Assembly: GCA_964527565.1 (NCBI GenBank)
Contig: CAZGOY010000001.1
Coordinates: 1-64,000, forward strand
Direction: 5' to 3'
Origin: JAGXQV01 sp964527565
GTDB lineage: Bacteria; Pseudomonadota; Gammaproteobacteria; Burkholderiales; Sulfuricellaceae
DNA length: 64,000 bases
Below the pieces are notes generated by a model, which made no database searches, was not told where the DNA came from, and saw nothing but the letters and a program-made list of their open reading frames with translations. This document shows positions 24,333-31,666 of the stretch, piece after piece. The first letter of the stretch is position 1; every line of letters starts with the position of its first letter. The position numbers were made by a program, and so were the translations under genes.

Positions 24333-25141
24333 ACGGGCTGGAACTGCTTCAGTTCCACACCGGCATCCTGCGCACCAAAGTCGGGGCATGCTGGCCCGGC
24401 AGCCGCGCGGTATTTCGCGGGTACGACCTGCATCGGGACTTGCGCGATGCAGATTGGCTGGACCTCTACCTGTTCGGCATTACCGGTCGCCGCTTCACCC
24501 CTCCGCAGATCAAGCTGCTTCACGGCATCTGGGTGCTGACCAGCTACCCCGATGCGCGCATCTGGAACAACCGCGTCGCCGCCCTCGCCGGCAGCAACCG
24601 CAGCACCCCGGCGCTGGGCGTGGCCGCCGCACTTGCCGTTTCCGAGGCACGCATCTACGGGGGCGGCCCCGGCCTGCGCGCCATCGACTTCTTCCTGCGC
24701 GCCGCCGCAGCCGTCGCCTCTGGCCTGGAACTGCGCGACTTCGTCGCTGAAGAACTGAAATCCCGCCGTATTTACGGTTACGGTCGCCCCATAGACTCGC
24801 GCGACGAACGCCTGCCGTGGCTCGCCGGACTTGCCGGGGAGCAGGGCATGGAGCAGGGTCGGCATTACAAGCTGGCTTTCGAGGTCGAAAAAATCTTGCT
24901 GGAAATGGGCAAAAGCAATTTGCGCATGAATTACGCCGGCATGGCGGCTGCCCTGGGAGCGGATCTGGGGCTGAGTCCTAGGGAATTTCACATTTTCCGC
25001 ATCCCCATGTTCCTCGCCGGCATGCCGCCGTGCTGGCAGGAAGCGGCGGAAAAACCCGCAGGCGCATTCATGCCGACGCCCTGTGACGGAATTGCCTACG
25101 AAGGCGTGGAGAAAAGAGCATGGCGCGGCAAATATTCTTGA
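24329..25141 (+). CDS. Citrate-synthase-like protein 2 of a coupled pair
   Basis: 270 residues, related in fold to the preceding gene. RRIYGYGRPIDSRDERLPWL corresponds to the citrate synthase GFGHRVYK...DPRA block but has Arg153 where the second catalytic His should be. ARIYGGGPGLRAI has Tyr110 in place of the first His, and LRMNYAGMAAALG has Met200-Asn201 where the catalytic Asp is expected. The C terminus (HIFRIPMFLAGMPP, then KRAWRG) matches the end of citrate synthases. All three classical catalytic residues therefore look replaced, by manual alignment. It ends the TPP enzyme operon; a separate promoter for the next TonB receptor overlaps its stop codon. Confidence 0.65.
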   Translation: MNGLELLQFHTGILRTKVGACWPGSRAVFRGYDLHRDLRDADWLDLYLFGITGRRFTPPQIKLLHGIWVLTSYPDARIWNNRVAALAGSNRSTPALGVAAALAVSEARIYGGGPGLRAIDFFLRAAAAVASGLELRDFVAEELKSRRIYGYGRPIDSRDERLPWLAGLAGEQGMEQGRHYKLAFEVEKILLEMGKSNLRMNYAGMAAALGADLGLSPREFHIFRIPMFLAGMPPCWQEAAEKPAGAFMPTPCDGIAYEGVEKRAWRGKYS

Positions 25142-25167
25142 AATACCGGCGATCTGTTAAGTATACT
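25138..25167 (+). promoter_or_regulatory. Sigma-70-type promoter for the second TonB receptor
   Basis: TTGAAA at 25138-25143 and TATACT at 25162-25167, spaced by 18 bases, just at and after the stop of the second citrate-synthase-like gene. It would give a leader of about 60 bases for the receptor at 25234. Not tested experimentally. Confidence 0.5.
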
Positions 25168-25181
25168 GGTCAAAATGAATA

Positions 25182-25205
25182 GGAATTTCCGATTAGTCGG
25201 ATTCC
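25182..25205. promoter_or_regulatory. Dyad downstream of the TonB-receptor promoter
   Basis: GGAAT-TT-CCGA and TCGG-ATTCC form an interrupted dyad around TTAG. It lies 15 bases past the -10 hexamer, in the 5' leader, a good place for a repressor operator or a leader stem. No T-run follows. Confidence 0.4.
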
Positions 25206-25233
25206 GGCCAATAAACCCAAAAGGATCCGAGCC

Positions 25234-27339
25234 ATGGACAGCTTCCCTTTCCGCGCGCTTCTCCCGATTTCCCTGCTATTGCTCCAGACGCCCGGCGCCC
25301 TCGCCCAATCCAGCGAAGAGGAAGAGCTGGCCCTGATCTATGGGGACAAGGCCACCGTAAGCATCGCCACCGGCAGCGCGCAGAGCTTGCGCCGCGCCCC
25401 AGCCATCACCACCGTGATTACCGCAGAAGAAATTGCGGCGATGGGTGCGACCGAGCTTGACGAGGTGCTGGAAACCGTCCCCGGCCTCCATGTCAGCCGC
25501 GCCTCCGTTCGCTACACCGCGATCTACATGTTTCGCGGCATCGGTGGCGGTGGGCAAACCAACTCGCAGGTACTGATGTTGCAAAACGGCATCCCCATGA
25601 CCACCATGTTCAACAGCGACAGGGGTGCGGCATGGGTCGGCGTGCCGCTGGAAAACATCGCGCGCATCGAAGTGATTCGCGGCCCCGGCTCCGCACTCTA
25701 TGGCGCCGATGCTTACGCAGGCGTCATCAACCTCATCACCAAAACCGCCGCCGACACGCCCGGCACCGAGGCCGGGCTGCGCGGCGGCTCGTTCGGTACC
25801 CGTAGCGCCTGGATACAGCACGGCGGCCAGTTGGGGCCGCTGGAAGTGGCTGGCTATCTGCGCGTGGGCACCACCGACGGCATCCGCGAAATCATTCGGG
25901 CCGATGCCCAAACCCGCAATGACAGTATATTCGGCACCCGCGCCAGCCTGGCACCGGGCGCGGTCAACACCGGCTTTGACGCCATCGACGCCAGTCTCAA
26001 TCTCGCTTACGACAAATGGCGCCTGCGCGCCGCCTACAAATTACGCGACGACGTGCAAACCGGCGCCGGTCTTTCGTCCGCTCTTGACCCCGTGAGCCAC
26101 GCCCGCGTCGAAAACGTCAACGGCGACCTTTCCTGGAACAACCCACAGTTTGCCAGAAATTGGAATCTGGGAGCCAATGCAGCATTTCTTTATTACACCT
26201 TCACCTATCCCAACAACTTGCAGCTTTTACCCCCTGGTGTCACGCTACCTACGGGCACCTTCCCTGACGGCCTGATCGGCGGCCCCAACCAATGGGAAAA
26301 ACAGTTCAGGTTTTCTGCATTTGCCACTTATTCCGGTTTTGCCGGTCACAATTTGCGCTTCGGCCTAGGGCATGACGATCTGAGCATTTACCGCACCAAG
26401 AACATCCAAAATTTCCATTTAAGTGCAAGTGGCTTACCTATCCCTCTTGGACAGGTGATCGACTATACGAGGACGCAACCTTACCTCCGCCCGCAGGATC
26501 GCCAAGTCAACTATGTTTACATCCAGGACGAATGGAATTTCGCCCGCGACTGGACACTCACGGCCGGGCTGCGCCATGACAACTATTCCGATTTCGGCGG
26601 CACCACCAACCCGCGACTGGCACTGGTGTGGGACGCATCACTCAACGTTACCGCCAAGCTGCTTTACGGCATGGCTTTCCGCGCACCGTCCTTCAACGAA
26701 CAATACGGCACTAATCCGGTTTCCAACGGTAATCCGAGTTTGAAGCCGGAAACCATCGAAACCGTGGAGGCCGCCTTGTCCTGGAAAGCGGCCAGGAATA
26801 CCGAGGTGAATCTCAACCTGTTCCACTACCAAATGCACGACATGATCCGCCAAGTGGCGAATACCGCGCCCGCCCTGGGCTCGACTTGGCAGAACACCGG
26901 CAACCAGCACGGCAGCGGCCTGGAATTGGAAGCAACCTGGGACGCCGGGCGCAACCTGCGGCTGACCGGCAATTACTCGTTCCAGAAATCCATCGACGAG
27001 GCAAGCGGGCGCGATGCCGGTTATGCCCCGCACCATCACCTATATGGCCGGGCGGATTGGCGTTTCACCAGCGGCTGGCTGATGAGCGGCCAGATCAACC
27101 GGGTTGCCGACCGCAAGCGCCAAGCCGGCGACAATCGTAGCCAGATACCCGATTACACCACCTTCGACCTGACCTTGCGCAGCACCCGAGGAAAAAACCA
27201 GTGGGATTTCGCAGCGTCGGCACGCAACCTGTTCAACGCCACCGTGCTGGAACCCAGCGCCGCCCCTGGCTTGCTGCTCCCGTATGATTTACCCATGGCG
27301 CCACGTTCTGTTTGGGTGCAGGCAGTCTACAAACTATAG
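25234..27339 (+). CDS. TonB-dependent outer-membrane receptor (paralogue 2)
   Basis: 701 residues with a signal peptide (LLLLQTPGALAQ) and an AAGGA box upstream. The plug (QSLRRAPAITTVITAEEI, RIEVIRGPGSALYGADAY) and barrel closely follow the receptor at 19558: shared stretches include GDKATVSIATGSAQSLRR and NTGFDAIDASLNLAY. The difference is concentrated in a few loops, for example the plug loop FRGIGGGGQTNSQV here against IRGIYNGAYNPQV in paralogue 1, which suggests a duplicated receptor with related but distinct ligands. It has its own promoter and ends before a bidirectional terminator. Confidence 0.9.
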   Translation: MDSFPFRALLPISLLLLQTPGALAQSSEEEELALIYGDKATVSIATGSAQSLRRAPAITTVITAEEIAAMGATELDEVLETVPGLHVSRASVRYTAIYMFRGIGGGGQTNSQVLMLQNGIPMTTMFNSDRGAAWVGVPLENIARIEVIRGPGSALYGADAYAGVINLITKTAADTPGTEAGLRGGSFGTRSAWIQHGGQLGPLEVAGYLRVGTTDGIREIIRADAQTRNDSIFGTRASLAPGAVNTGFDAIDASLNLAYDKWRLRAAYKLRDDVQTGAGLSSALDPVSHARVENVNGDLSWNNPQFARNWNLGANAAFLYYTFTYPNNLQLLPPGVTLPTGTFPDGLIGGPNQWEKQFRFSAFATYSGFAGHNLRFGLGHDDLSIYRTKNIQNFHLSASGLPIPLGQVIDYTRTQPYLRPQDRQVNYVYIQDEWNFARDWTLTAGLRHDNYSDFGGTTNPRLALVWDASLNVTAKLLYGMAFRAPSFNEQYGTNPVSNGNPSLKPETIETVEAALSWKAARNTEVNLNLFHYQMHDMIRQVANTAPALGSTWQNTGNQHGSGLELEATWDAGRNLRLTGNYSFQKSIDEASGRDAGYAPHHHLYGRADWRFTSGWLMSGQINRVADRKRQAGDNRSQIPDYTTFDLTLRSTRGKNQWDFAASARNLFNATVLEPSAAPGLLLPYDLPMAPRSVWVQAVYKL

Positions 27340-27344
27340 GCGAA

Positions 27345-27371
27345 GAAAAACCGCCCGAAGGCGGTTTTTTC
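27345..27371. terminator. Bidirectional rho-independent terminator
   Basis: AAAACCGCC and GGCGGTTTTTT flank a CGAA loop, giving a strong stem with a T-run on the plus strand (GGTTTTTTC) and another on the minus strand (GGTTTTTC). It ends both the TonB receptor (plus) and the ten-gene minus-strand cluster that finishes at 27390. Confidence 0.9.
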
Positions 27372-27389
27372 TTGCGGTGAAAAGACGAC

Positions 27390-27722
27390 TTACTTGCCGC
27401 CGATCACACCCGCTTCGTTGGCGGCGGTGTTGTTCTTGCCGACGGCAACTGCGGTGGAGTTCTTCTGCGAGGCCTGGATCTTGGTGTTGCCCTGAATCTG
27501 GGTGCCACCCTTGATCGCGCCGGCCGTGTTCTTGGCGACGTTGCCTTCACCCACGGCAACCGCAGTGCTGTTTTCCTGCTTGGCCTTGATATCGGTGTTG
27601 CCCTGAATTTGCACGCCCTGGCTGCTGGACGAGCCTTGCGAACGACTACCCTGAGCAACTTGGCCGAAAGCAGCGCCGGATGCAAAAGCAGAAATCAGTG
27701 CCACGAGTACGAATTTACGCAT
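27390..27722 (-). CDS. Secreted repeat protein, curlin-like (copy 1)
   Basis: 110 residues: signal peptide (residues 1-20), a Ser-rich linker, then two tandem ~37-residue repeats (about 37-73 and 74-109) of the form QIQGNTxIxAxQxN-STAVAVGxxNxAxNxAGxIxGG. Alternating polar/hydrophobic residues with Gln, Asn and Gly at fixed places suggest a beta-solenoid or amyloid strand-turn repeat, as in CsgA and FapC, though the consensus is different. GGGAGA precedes the ATG. The next gene (27760) is a close paralogue and much of the repeat DNA is nearly identical, so the pair arose by recent duplication. Function as a fibre subunit is inference. Confidence 0.75.
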   Translation of the reverse strand: MRKFVLVALISAFASGAAFGQVAQGSRSQGSSSSQGVQIQGNTDIKAKQENSTAVAVGEGNVAKNTAGAIKGGTQIQGNTKIQASQKNSTAVAVGKNNTAANEAGVIGGK

Positions 27723-27759
27723 AATTATCTCCCTTGATTAAATAAAAACACTAGAAAAC

Positions 27760-28077
27760 TTACTTACCGCCAATAACGCCGGCCTGATTTTCGGCGGCGT
27801 TACCCTTGCCCACGGCAACCGCAGTGGAATTCTTCTGCGAAGCCTGGATCTTGGTGTTGCCCTGGATCTGGGTGCCACCCTTGATCGCGCCGGCTGTGTT
27901 CTTGGCGGTGTTGCCTTCACCCACGGCCACGGCGGTGCTGTTCTGCTGCTGGGCCTTGATGTCGGTGTTGCCCTGAATCTGCACGCCCTGCGGGTTGCTG
28001 GACCGCTGGGTGGCCTGCGCGAATACCGGGGAAGCGATGATGCTGGAAGCAATGAACAAAGCTGCTGCAAGACGCAT
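27760..28077 (-). CDS. Secreted repeat protein, curlin-like (copy 2)
   Basis: 105 residues: signal peptide ending in SPVFAQA, then the same two ~37-residue repeats as the neighbouring gene (QGVQIQGNTDIKAQQQNST, TQIQGNTKIQASQKNST). An AGGAGA box lies upstream. The mature regions of the two paralogues differ mostly in the linker and at a handful of repeat positions. Probably the same role: a major and a minor subunit of one surface or periplasmic polymer, in analogy to CsgA/CsgB. Confidence 0.75.
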   Translation of the reverse strand: MRLAAALFIASSIIASPVFAQATQRSSNPQGVQIQGNTDIKAQQQNSTAVAVGEGNTAKNTAGAIKGGTQIQGNTKIQASQKNSTAVAVGKGNAAENQAGVIGGK

Positions 28078-28131
28078 GACTGGAATCTCCTGATGTAAAT
28101 TACTGATGTAAATTATTAAACAAACCGTCGG

Positions 28132-28749
28132 TCATCCGACGACCTTGAAAACCACGCGGCGGTTTTTCTTGTCGCGCGGGTCGAGGTTCTTCAAGGGATC
28201 GCTGAATCCCTTGCCTACCGGGATAAGGCGGCCACGCTCAATTCCTGATTTTTCTGTGATGAACCTGACCACCGACGCTGCGCGCTCGCGGGAAAGCGCC
28301 ATGTTGCTTTCCGCGCTGCCGATGGCGTCGGTATGCCCTTCCACCACGACACAGCGCTCGGGATTGAGCGACAGTATCTTGGCGATTTCGCGCAAGGTCG
28401 GCTCGGAGGCGGGTGATATTTCCGCGCTGCCCAGCTTGAACTGAATGGCGAAATCGACAGGCACCGATTTTGCGTCCGGTGAAACGGCGCTGCAATCGTT
28501 CCCCGCGCTTGCAGCCACAGGTGCCGGTTGCTCCCCAGCGGGTGCTGCGACCGGCTGTGCCTCGTTGTCAAACACGATGGCACGCGTGCGGTACTGTTTC
28601 TTGCCGCCCTCCGCAGGGGCAGACATGGCGCGCTCCAGTTCCTTCAACTTGGTATCCGCTTCCGTGGCGAATGCGCCGGAAACGCCGCCAACCGCCGCCA
28701 AAAATCCCGCCATCAGTGCAGAAATTACCCATTGGGATTTGTTCTTCAT
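28132..28749 (-). CDS. OmpA-family peptidoglycan-associated protein
   Basis: 205 residues from the ATG at 28749 (GAGGAT six bases upstream). Signal peptide or N-terminal anchor, a Pro/Ala-rich linker (AAPAGEQPAPVAASAG), then an OmpA C-terminal domain (about 115-205) with FKLGSAEISPASEPTLREI, VVVEGHTDAIGSAESNMALS and RDKKNRRVVF. There is no lipobox and no OmpA barrel. It would hold the cluster's products to the cell wall, as PAL-type proteins do in secretion systems. Confidence 0.8.
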   Translation of the reverse strand: MKNKSQWVISALMAGFLAAVGGVSGAFATEADTKLKELERAMSAPAEGGKKQYRTRAIVFDNEAQPVAAPAGEQPAPVAASAGNDCSAVSPDAKSVPVDFAIQFKLGSAEISPASEPTLREIAKILSLNPERCVVVEGHTDAIGSAESNMALSRERAASVVRFITEKSGIERGRLIPVGKGFSDPLKNLDPRDKKNRRVVFKVVG

Positions 28750-28757
28750 GACTATCC

Positions 28758-29075
28758 TCATTTGCAAACGTTGATGACTTCCTTGGTGGTCACCACGATT
28801 TCCTTGGGCGCCTTTTGACCGGGCTGAACAGAACCGACGTTCACCACACAATCACCGCTTTTCCTGCTGCCGAAATTGACCACCCGCTTCTGATCGACCG
28901 GGTTGTTGTAGGCGTTCCCCTGCTTGGGGTCCGAATCCTTCCAGCGCTTGGCCATGGCATTGTTGATCTTCGAATTCCCCGAAGCCCCCACGCCCTGAAC
29001 CGCCAAGGCGGAACCTGCGACCATGCAGGCAACCGCACCCGCCACCACCTGGACCGACAATTTACTTGCATTCAT
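28758..29075 (-). CDS. Small exported protein of unknown function
   Basis: 105 residues with a signal peptide (VVAGAVACMVAGSALA). The mature part is basic and hydrophilic, with two Cys (GDCVVNVGSV and the C-terminal VINVCK) that could form a disulfide. The start region overlaps the end of the upstream repeat-protein gene by 14 bases. A GTG at 29087 is a possible alternative start. No family recognised. It shares the 'CxNxGSVxxxxxK' style ending with the 29062-29367 product (ACTNIGSVVSDECK). Confidence 0.65.
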   Translation of the reverse strand: MNASKLSVQVVAGAVACMVAGSALAVQGVGASGNSKINNAMAKRWKDSDPKQGNAYNNPVDQKRVVNFGSRKSGDCVVNVGSVQPGQKAPKEIVVTTKEVINVCK

Positions 29076-29367
29076 CGCTGACCACACTCCCTATATTTGT
29101 GCAGGCCTTCTTGTTACGCCCTCCTACAACGGTTGTAACATTAGCCGCGTTGACATTGATTCGCGTATCCCCCTTCTTGTCGCCCTGTATCACCCCGATA
29201 CGGTTGCGGGCAACCGTGTTTTCGCCCGTGGCGATGGCCGTGGTATTTTCCGTTGAAACGTTGATTTCGGTATTGCCCTGAATGCGCGTCCGCTGGCTGA
29301 CTTGCCCCAGGGCGCTGCCGGAAACCAGCAGCAGGGCGATTGCCAGTACGTCATAACGATAGTACAT
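29062..29367 (-). CDS. Secreted repeat protein, divergent member of the curlin-like set
   Basis: 101 residues from the ATG at 29367 (AGGAGC upstream). Signal peptide, then RIQGNTEINVSTENTTAIAT and TRINVNAANVTTVVGGRNKK, degenerate forms of the QIQGNT...STAVAVG repeat found in the two proteins at 27390 and 27760. It ends in a Cys-containing tail (ACTNIGSVVSDECK). It may be a nucleator or cap of the polymer, in analogy with CsgB; that is inference. Confidence 0.68.
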   Translation of the reverse strand: MYYRYDVLAIALLLVSGSALGQVSQRTRIQGNTEINVSTENTTAIATGENTVARNRIGVIQGDKKGDTRINVNAANVTTVVGGRNKKACTNIGSVVSDECK

Positions 29368-29381
29368 GATACTGCTCCTAA

Positions 29382-30269
29382 TCAATACAAAGGCAATTTG
29401 GTCGGCGGCTTTCCTTTGCGGAAGGCATTGCGCATGGCTTCCAGCTCTTCTTCCTTGATGCCCAGCCGCTTGGCGCTAAAGGAGTTGGGGTCGGGTGTAA
29501 AAAGTAGGTAGGCCTGCATTTCGTTGATCAACAATTCTTCTTCGTTAACGGCATAGTTGTACTTGGAGAGGAAATTCTTGAACACCTCGCGCTGTTCATC
29601 GTTGAGCACTTGAAACCAGAACCGCTGACAGTACTTGGCATAATAGGGATTGGCGTAGTATTCCCCATGCGAAATTTCGTGGGTGAAGATAGCGCGGCGC
29701 GCCAACTCGCTAACGCGCGGTTCGTTTTCCCGCTTTTCCTGTATTTGCGGAATGGAAAGGATGACCACATCCGGCTTGAGCGCCTGGTAAATTCCGCGCC
29801 AAACCTTCATCAAGCCTTGCCCGATGGCGAAGTCCCGCAAAACGACTTCTTCAGCGAATAGTTCCAGCTTGTCCCGTTCAGCCAGGTTGAAAAACAGCAC
29901 CAACTCGCTGACCAGCACGTCGTGACCAAAAGCAAAATCCGCCTGTGTGCGGCGAACGGCCTCCATATACTTGAGAATTTCATCGATGGAAAGTACGCGC
30001 TTGTACGGTTCGTTGAACTGCTCGGTGAGGTGGGTGACGCGGTTGAAAGTTCGGCCCTGTTGCGTCAGATTAGGGAAATCGAAGACATAAATATTGGCGT
30101 TGTCTGCGTATTGCCACACCACCAACCCATTGTTGCGTGAGTTCAATATGGTCTGGAAATCTCCAGTTAACAAATCCAGCGCCGATGCCGTCCATGAAGC
30201 CGACGCCAACACTGCGAAACCCACCACCGCCGCCATTCGCCGGGCCACTCCGGCAAGCTGATTCATCAT
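29382..30269 (-). CDS. Exported putative zinc metallopeptidase (HEISH)
   Basis: 295 residues with an N-terminal signal peptide (VVGFAVLASASWTASA). The sequence FTHEISHGEYYANPYY carries an HExxH zinc-peptidase motif (HEISH); the third ligand could be a downstream Glu or Asp, with EELLINEMQAYLL about 35 residues later giving a gluzincin-like E. No named family recognised. AGGA precedes the double ATG at 30269/30266. Set inside the cluster, it could process or quality-check the repeat proteins. Catalysis is inferred from one motif only. Confidence 0.65.
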   Translation of the reverse strand: MMNQLAGVARRMAAVVGFAVLASASWTASALDLLTGDFQTILNSRNNGLVVWQYADNANIYVFDFPNLTQQGRTFNRVTHLTEQFNEPYKRVLSIDEILKYMEAVRRTQADFAFGHDVLVSELVLFFNLAERDKLELFAEEVVLRDFAIGQGLMKVWRGIYQALKPDVVILSIPQIQEKRENEPRVSELARRAIFTHEISHGEYYANPYYAKYCQRFWFQVLNDEQREVFKNFLSKYNYAVNEEELLINEMQAYLLFTPDPNSFSAKRLGIKEEELEAMRNAFRKGKPPTKLPLY

Positions 30270-30296
30270 TGCTGAATATCCTCTCGAACTATAGGC

Positions 30297-30668
30297 TTAT
30301 TTGTAATAATCCAGGCGATAGGCATGCGCGCGCGACATGTTCCCCCTCGCCACCGCCTGCCTGTCGGAATACACACCATACCCCGCATAACCGGGTGCCG
30401 GCGAGAAAACCAGCCCCGCCCCGCTGGTGCGATTGTCGCGCCGGTAAACGGACCACGCGCGGGCGCGCTGCATCTGGCTGGCGACCTGGGGAGACAGCGA
30501 GGCGCCGGGAACCATGACGATACCGGGCATCATCGCTATTCCGCCGGGAATAGCGTAACGACTGACCATCGGGTCTGGCGGCACACCAGACTCGAAAACA
30601 ATCTCCCCTGCCGCCGATGCGGTGAACATCGCCAGAGTTAAAGCCGCAATCGGGCGAGATGGCTTCAT
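30297..30668 (-). CDS. Small exported protein of unknown function
   Basis: 123 residues from the ATG at 30668, which has an AGGAGA box upstream and lies one base after the stop of the preceding gene. Signal peptide (AALTLAMFTASAAG), then a Pro/Gly/Met-rich stretch (IPGGIAMMPGIVMVPG) and a Tyr/Arg-rich C terminus (RAHAYRLDYYK). No family recognised. The context is the secreted-protein cluster. Confidence 0.65.
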   Translation of the reverse strand: MKPSRPIAALTLAMFTASAAGEIVFESGVPPDPMVSRYAIPGGIAMMPGIVMVPGASLSPQVASQMQRARAWSVYRRDNRTSGAGLVFSPAPGYAGYGVYSDRQAVARGNMSRAHAYRLDYYK

Positions 30669-30669
30669 G

Positions 30670-30978
30670 TCATTTCTCCTCGACGCTGACGTTGCCGTCC
30701 TTGCCCCAGGTAATGCGATAGGTCTTGCCTGATTTTTTCGAGGCATGGAGCGTCTTCCCCCTGGGAATCTTGTCGCCGTCAATATAGACGACCCCGTTGA
30801 CGACGGCGACGCCGGTCATTTCCACATCGGGCGCCAGCCCTTCCGAATTCACGCTGACTTCGCTACCGCCGCCATGCTGAACACGCACGCCGCCCCTCGA
30901 CACATCCACCGCAACCTGTCCCCATGCAAACCCGGCAAACGAGAGCATCAGCGCAGACAATACCAACCGTTTATCCAT
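30670..30978 (-). CDS. Small exported beta-rich protein
   Basis: 102 residues from the ATG at 30978. Signal peptide (ALMLSFAGFAWGQ), then alternating beta-type sequence (VDVSRGGVRVQHGGGSEVSV, VAVVNGVVYIDGDKIP) and a basic C terminus. Similar short 'GGVxVxxGGGSxVSVN' proteins are found next to secretion genes in other proteobacteria, but I cannot name the family. It sits between two other small exported proteins in the same transcription unit. Confidence 0.65.
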   Translation of the reverse strand: MDKRLVLSALMLSFAGFAWGQVAVDVSRGGVRVQHGGGSEVSVNSEGLAPDVEMTGVAVVNGVVYIDGDKIPRGKTLHASKKSGKTYRITWGKDGNVSVEEK

Positions 30979-31039
30979 TTTTCCCTCCACCCGTTCAACG
31001 CCCCGGCTTGATCCGGGTTGACGCAACCGGGACACCGCA

Positions 31040-31633
31040 CTACCTGCAACGCACCTTGACCTGCTTGTTGTTCTGGATGATGGTAATCACGCTTCCCGAC
31101 TGGGTATCGTCGCCGATACGGCCTGTTGTGCTGCCGACATCCCGGCAATCAACCAGCGGCAAACCATCCGCCCCTACCGGCGATTCCCCCTTCAAGTAGC
31201 TGCGCGCCTTGGAGCGGTTGGTTTTCTGTGTTTGTTCCCTGGGGGTGAGCACGCGGTCTTCGAGAATCTGGTCCGGCAAAATGATGGCCTGCCCCGACGC
31301 CGGCGCATCCGGCGCCCGGTATTCCCGCGCCCGCGAGCGGCGGTCAGAGGGCAGGCTCTCGCCGCCGCGCGGCGCGAGCATACCCTCATCCTCATCCGGC
31401 AGGATGATCACCGTTGTTCCTGACGGCGGCGCATCCTGACGGTAGGAACGCGCCTTATCCCGGCTGCTTGCCGAGGCCGCCGCACTATCGTCACCCACAT
31501 CCCGCGAGGGGGCAAGGATGATCTCGCCGGCCAGCCGGAAGCCTTCCTGCCAGTACGCGCCATCCGATGCTCCGGCATTCATGGCGCATAGCATCAATGC
31601 GGACAGCACGCAGCTTCTCAATCCCTGCACCAT
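31040..31633 (-). CDS. Exported protein with three RSY/ILPD repeats
   Basis: About 197 residues from the ATG at 31633. After the signal peptide there are three imperfect repeats of about 45 residues, each with a basic-Arg-Ser/Glu-Tyr start and an ILPD-type end: KARSYRQ...TTVIILPD, RAREYRA...GQAIILPD and KARSYLK...DGLPLVD. The C terminus is basic with two Cys (LVDCRDVGS, VKVRCR). No family recognised. Regular repeats in a secreted protein suggest a structural or binding role in the fibre cluster. Confidence 0.65.
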   Translation of the reverse strand: MVQGLRSCVLSALMLCAMNAGASDGAYWQEGFRLAGEIILAPSRDVGDDSAAASASSRDKARSYRQDAPPSGTTVIILPDEDEGMLAPRGGESLPSDRRSRAREYRAPDAPASGQAIILPDQILEDRVLTPREQTQKTNRSKARSYLKGESPVGADGLPLVDCRDVGSTTGRIGDDTQSGSVITIIQNNKQVKVRCR

Positions 31634-31666
31634 GTTTTCCCCCGAAATGAATAGGTCCGGCAATCG

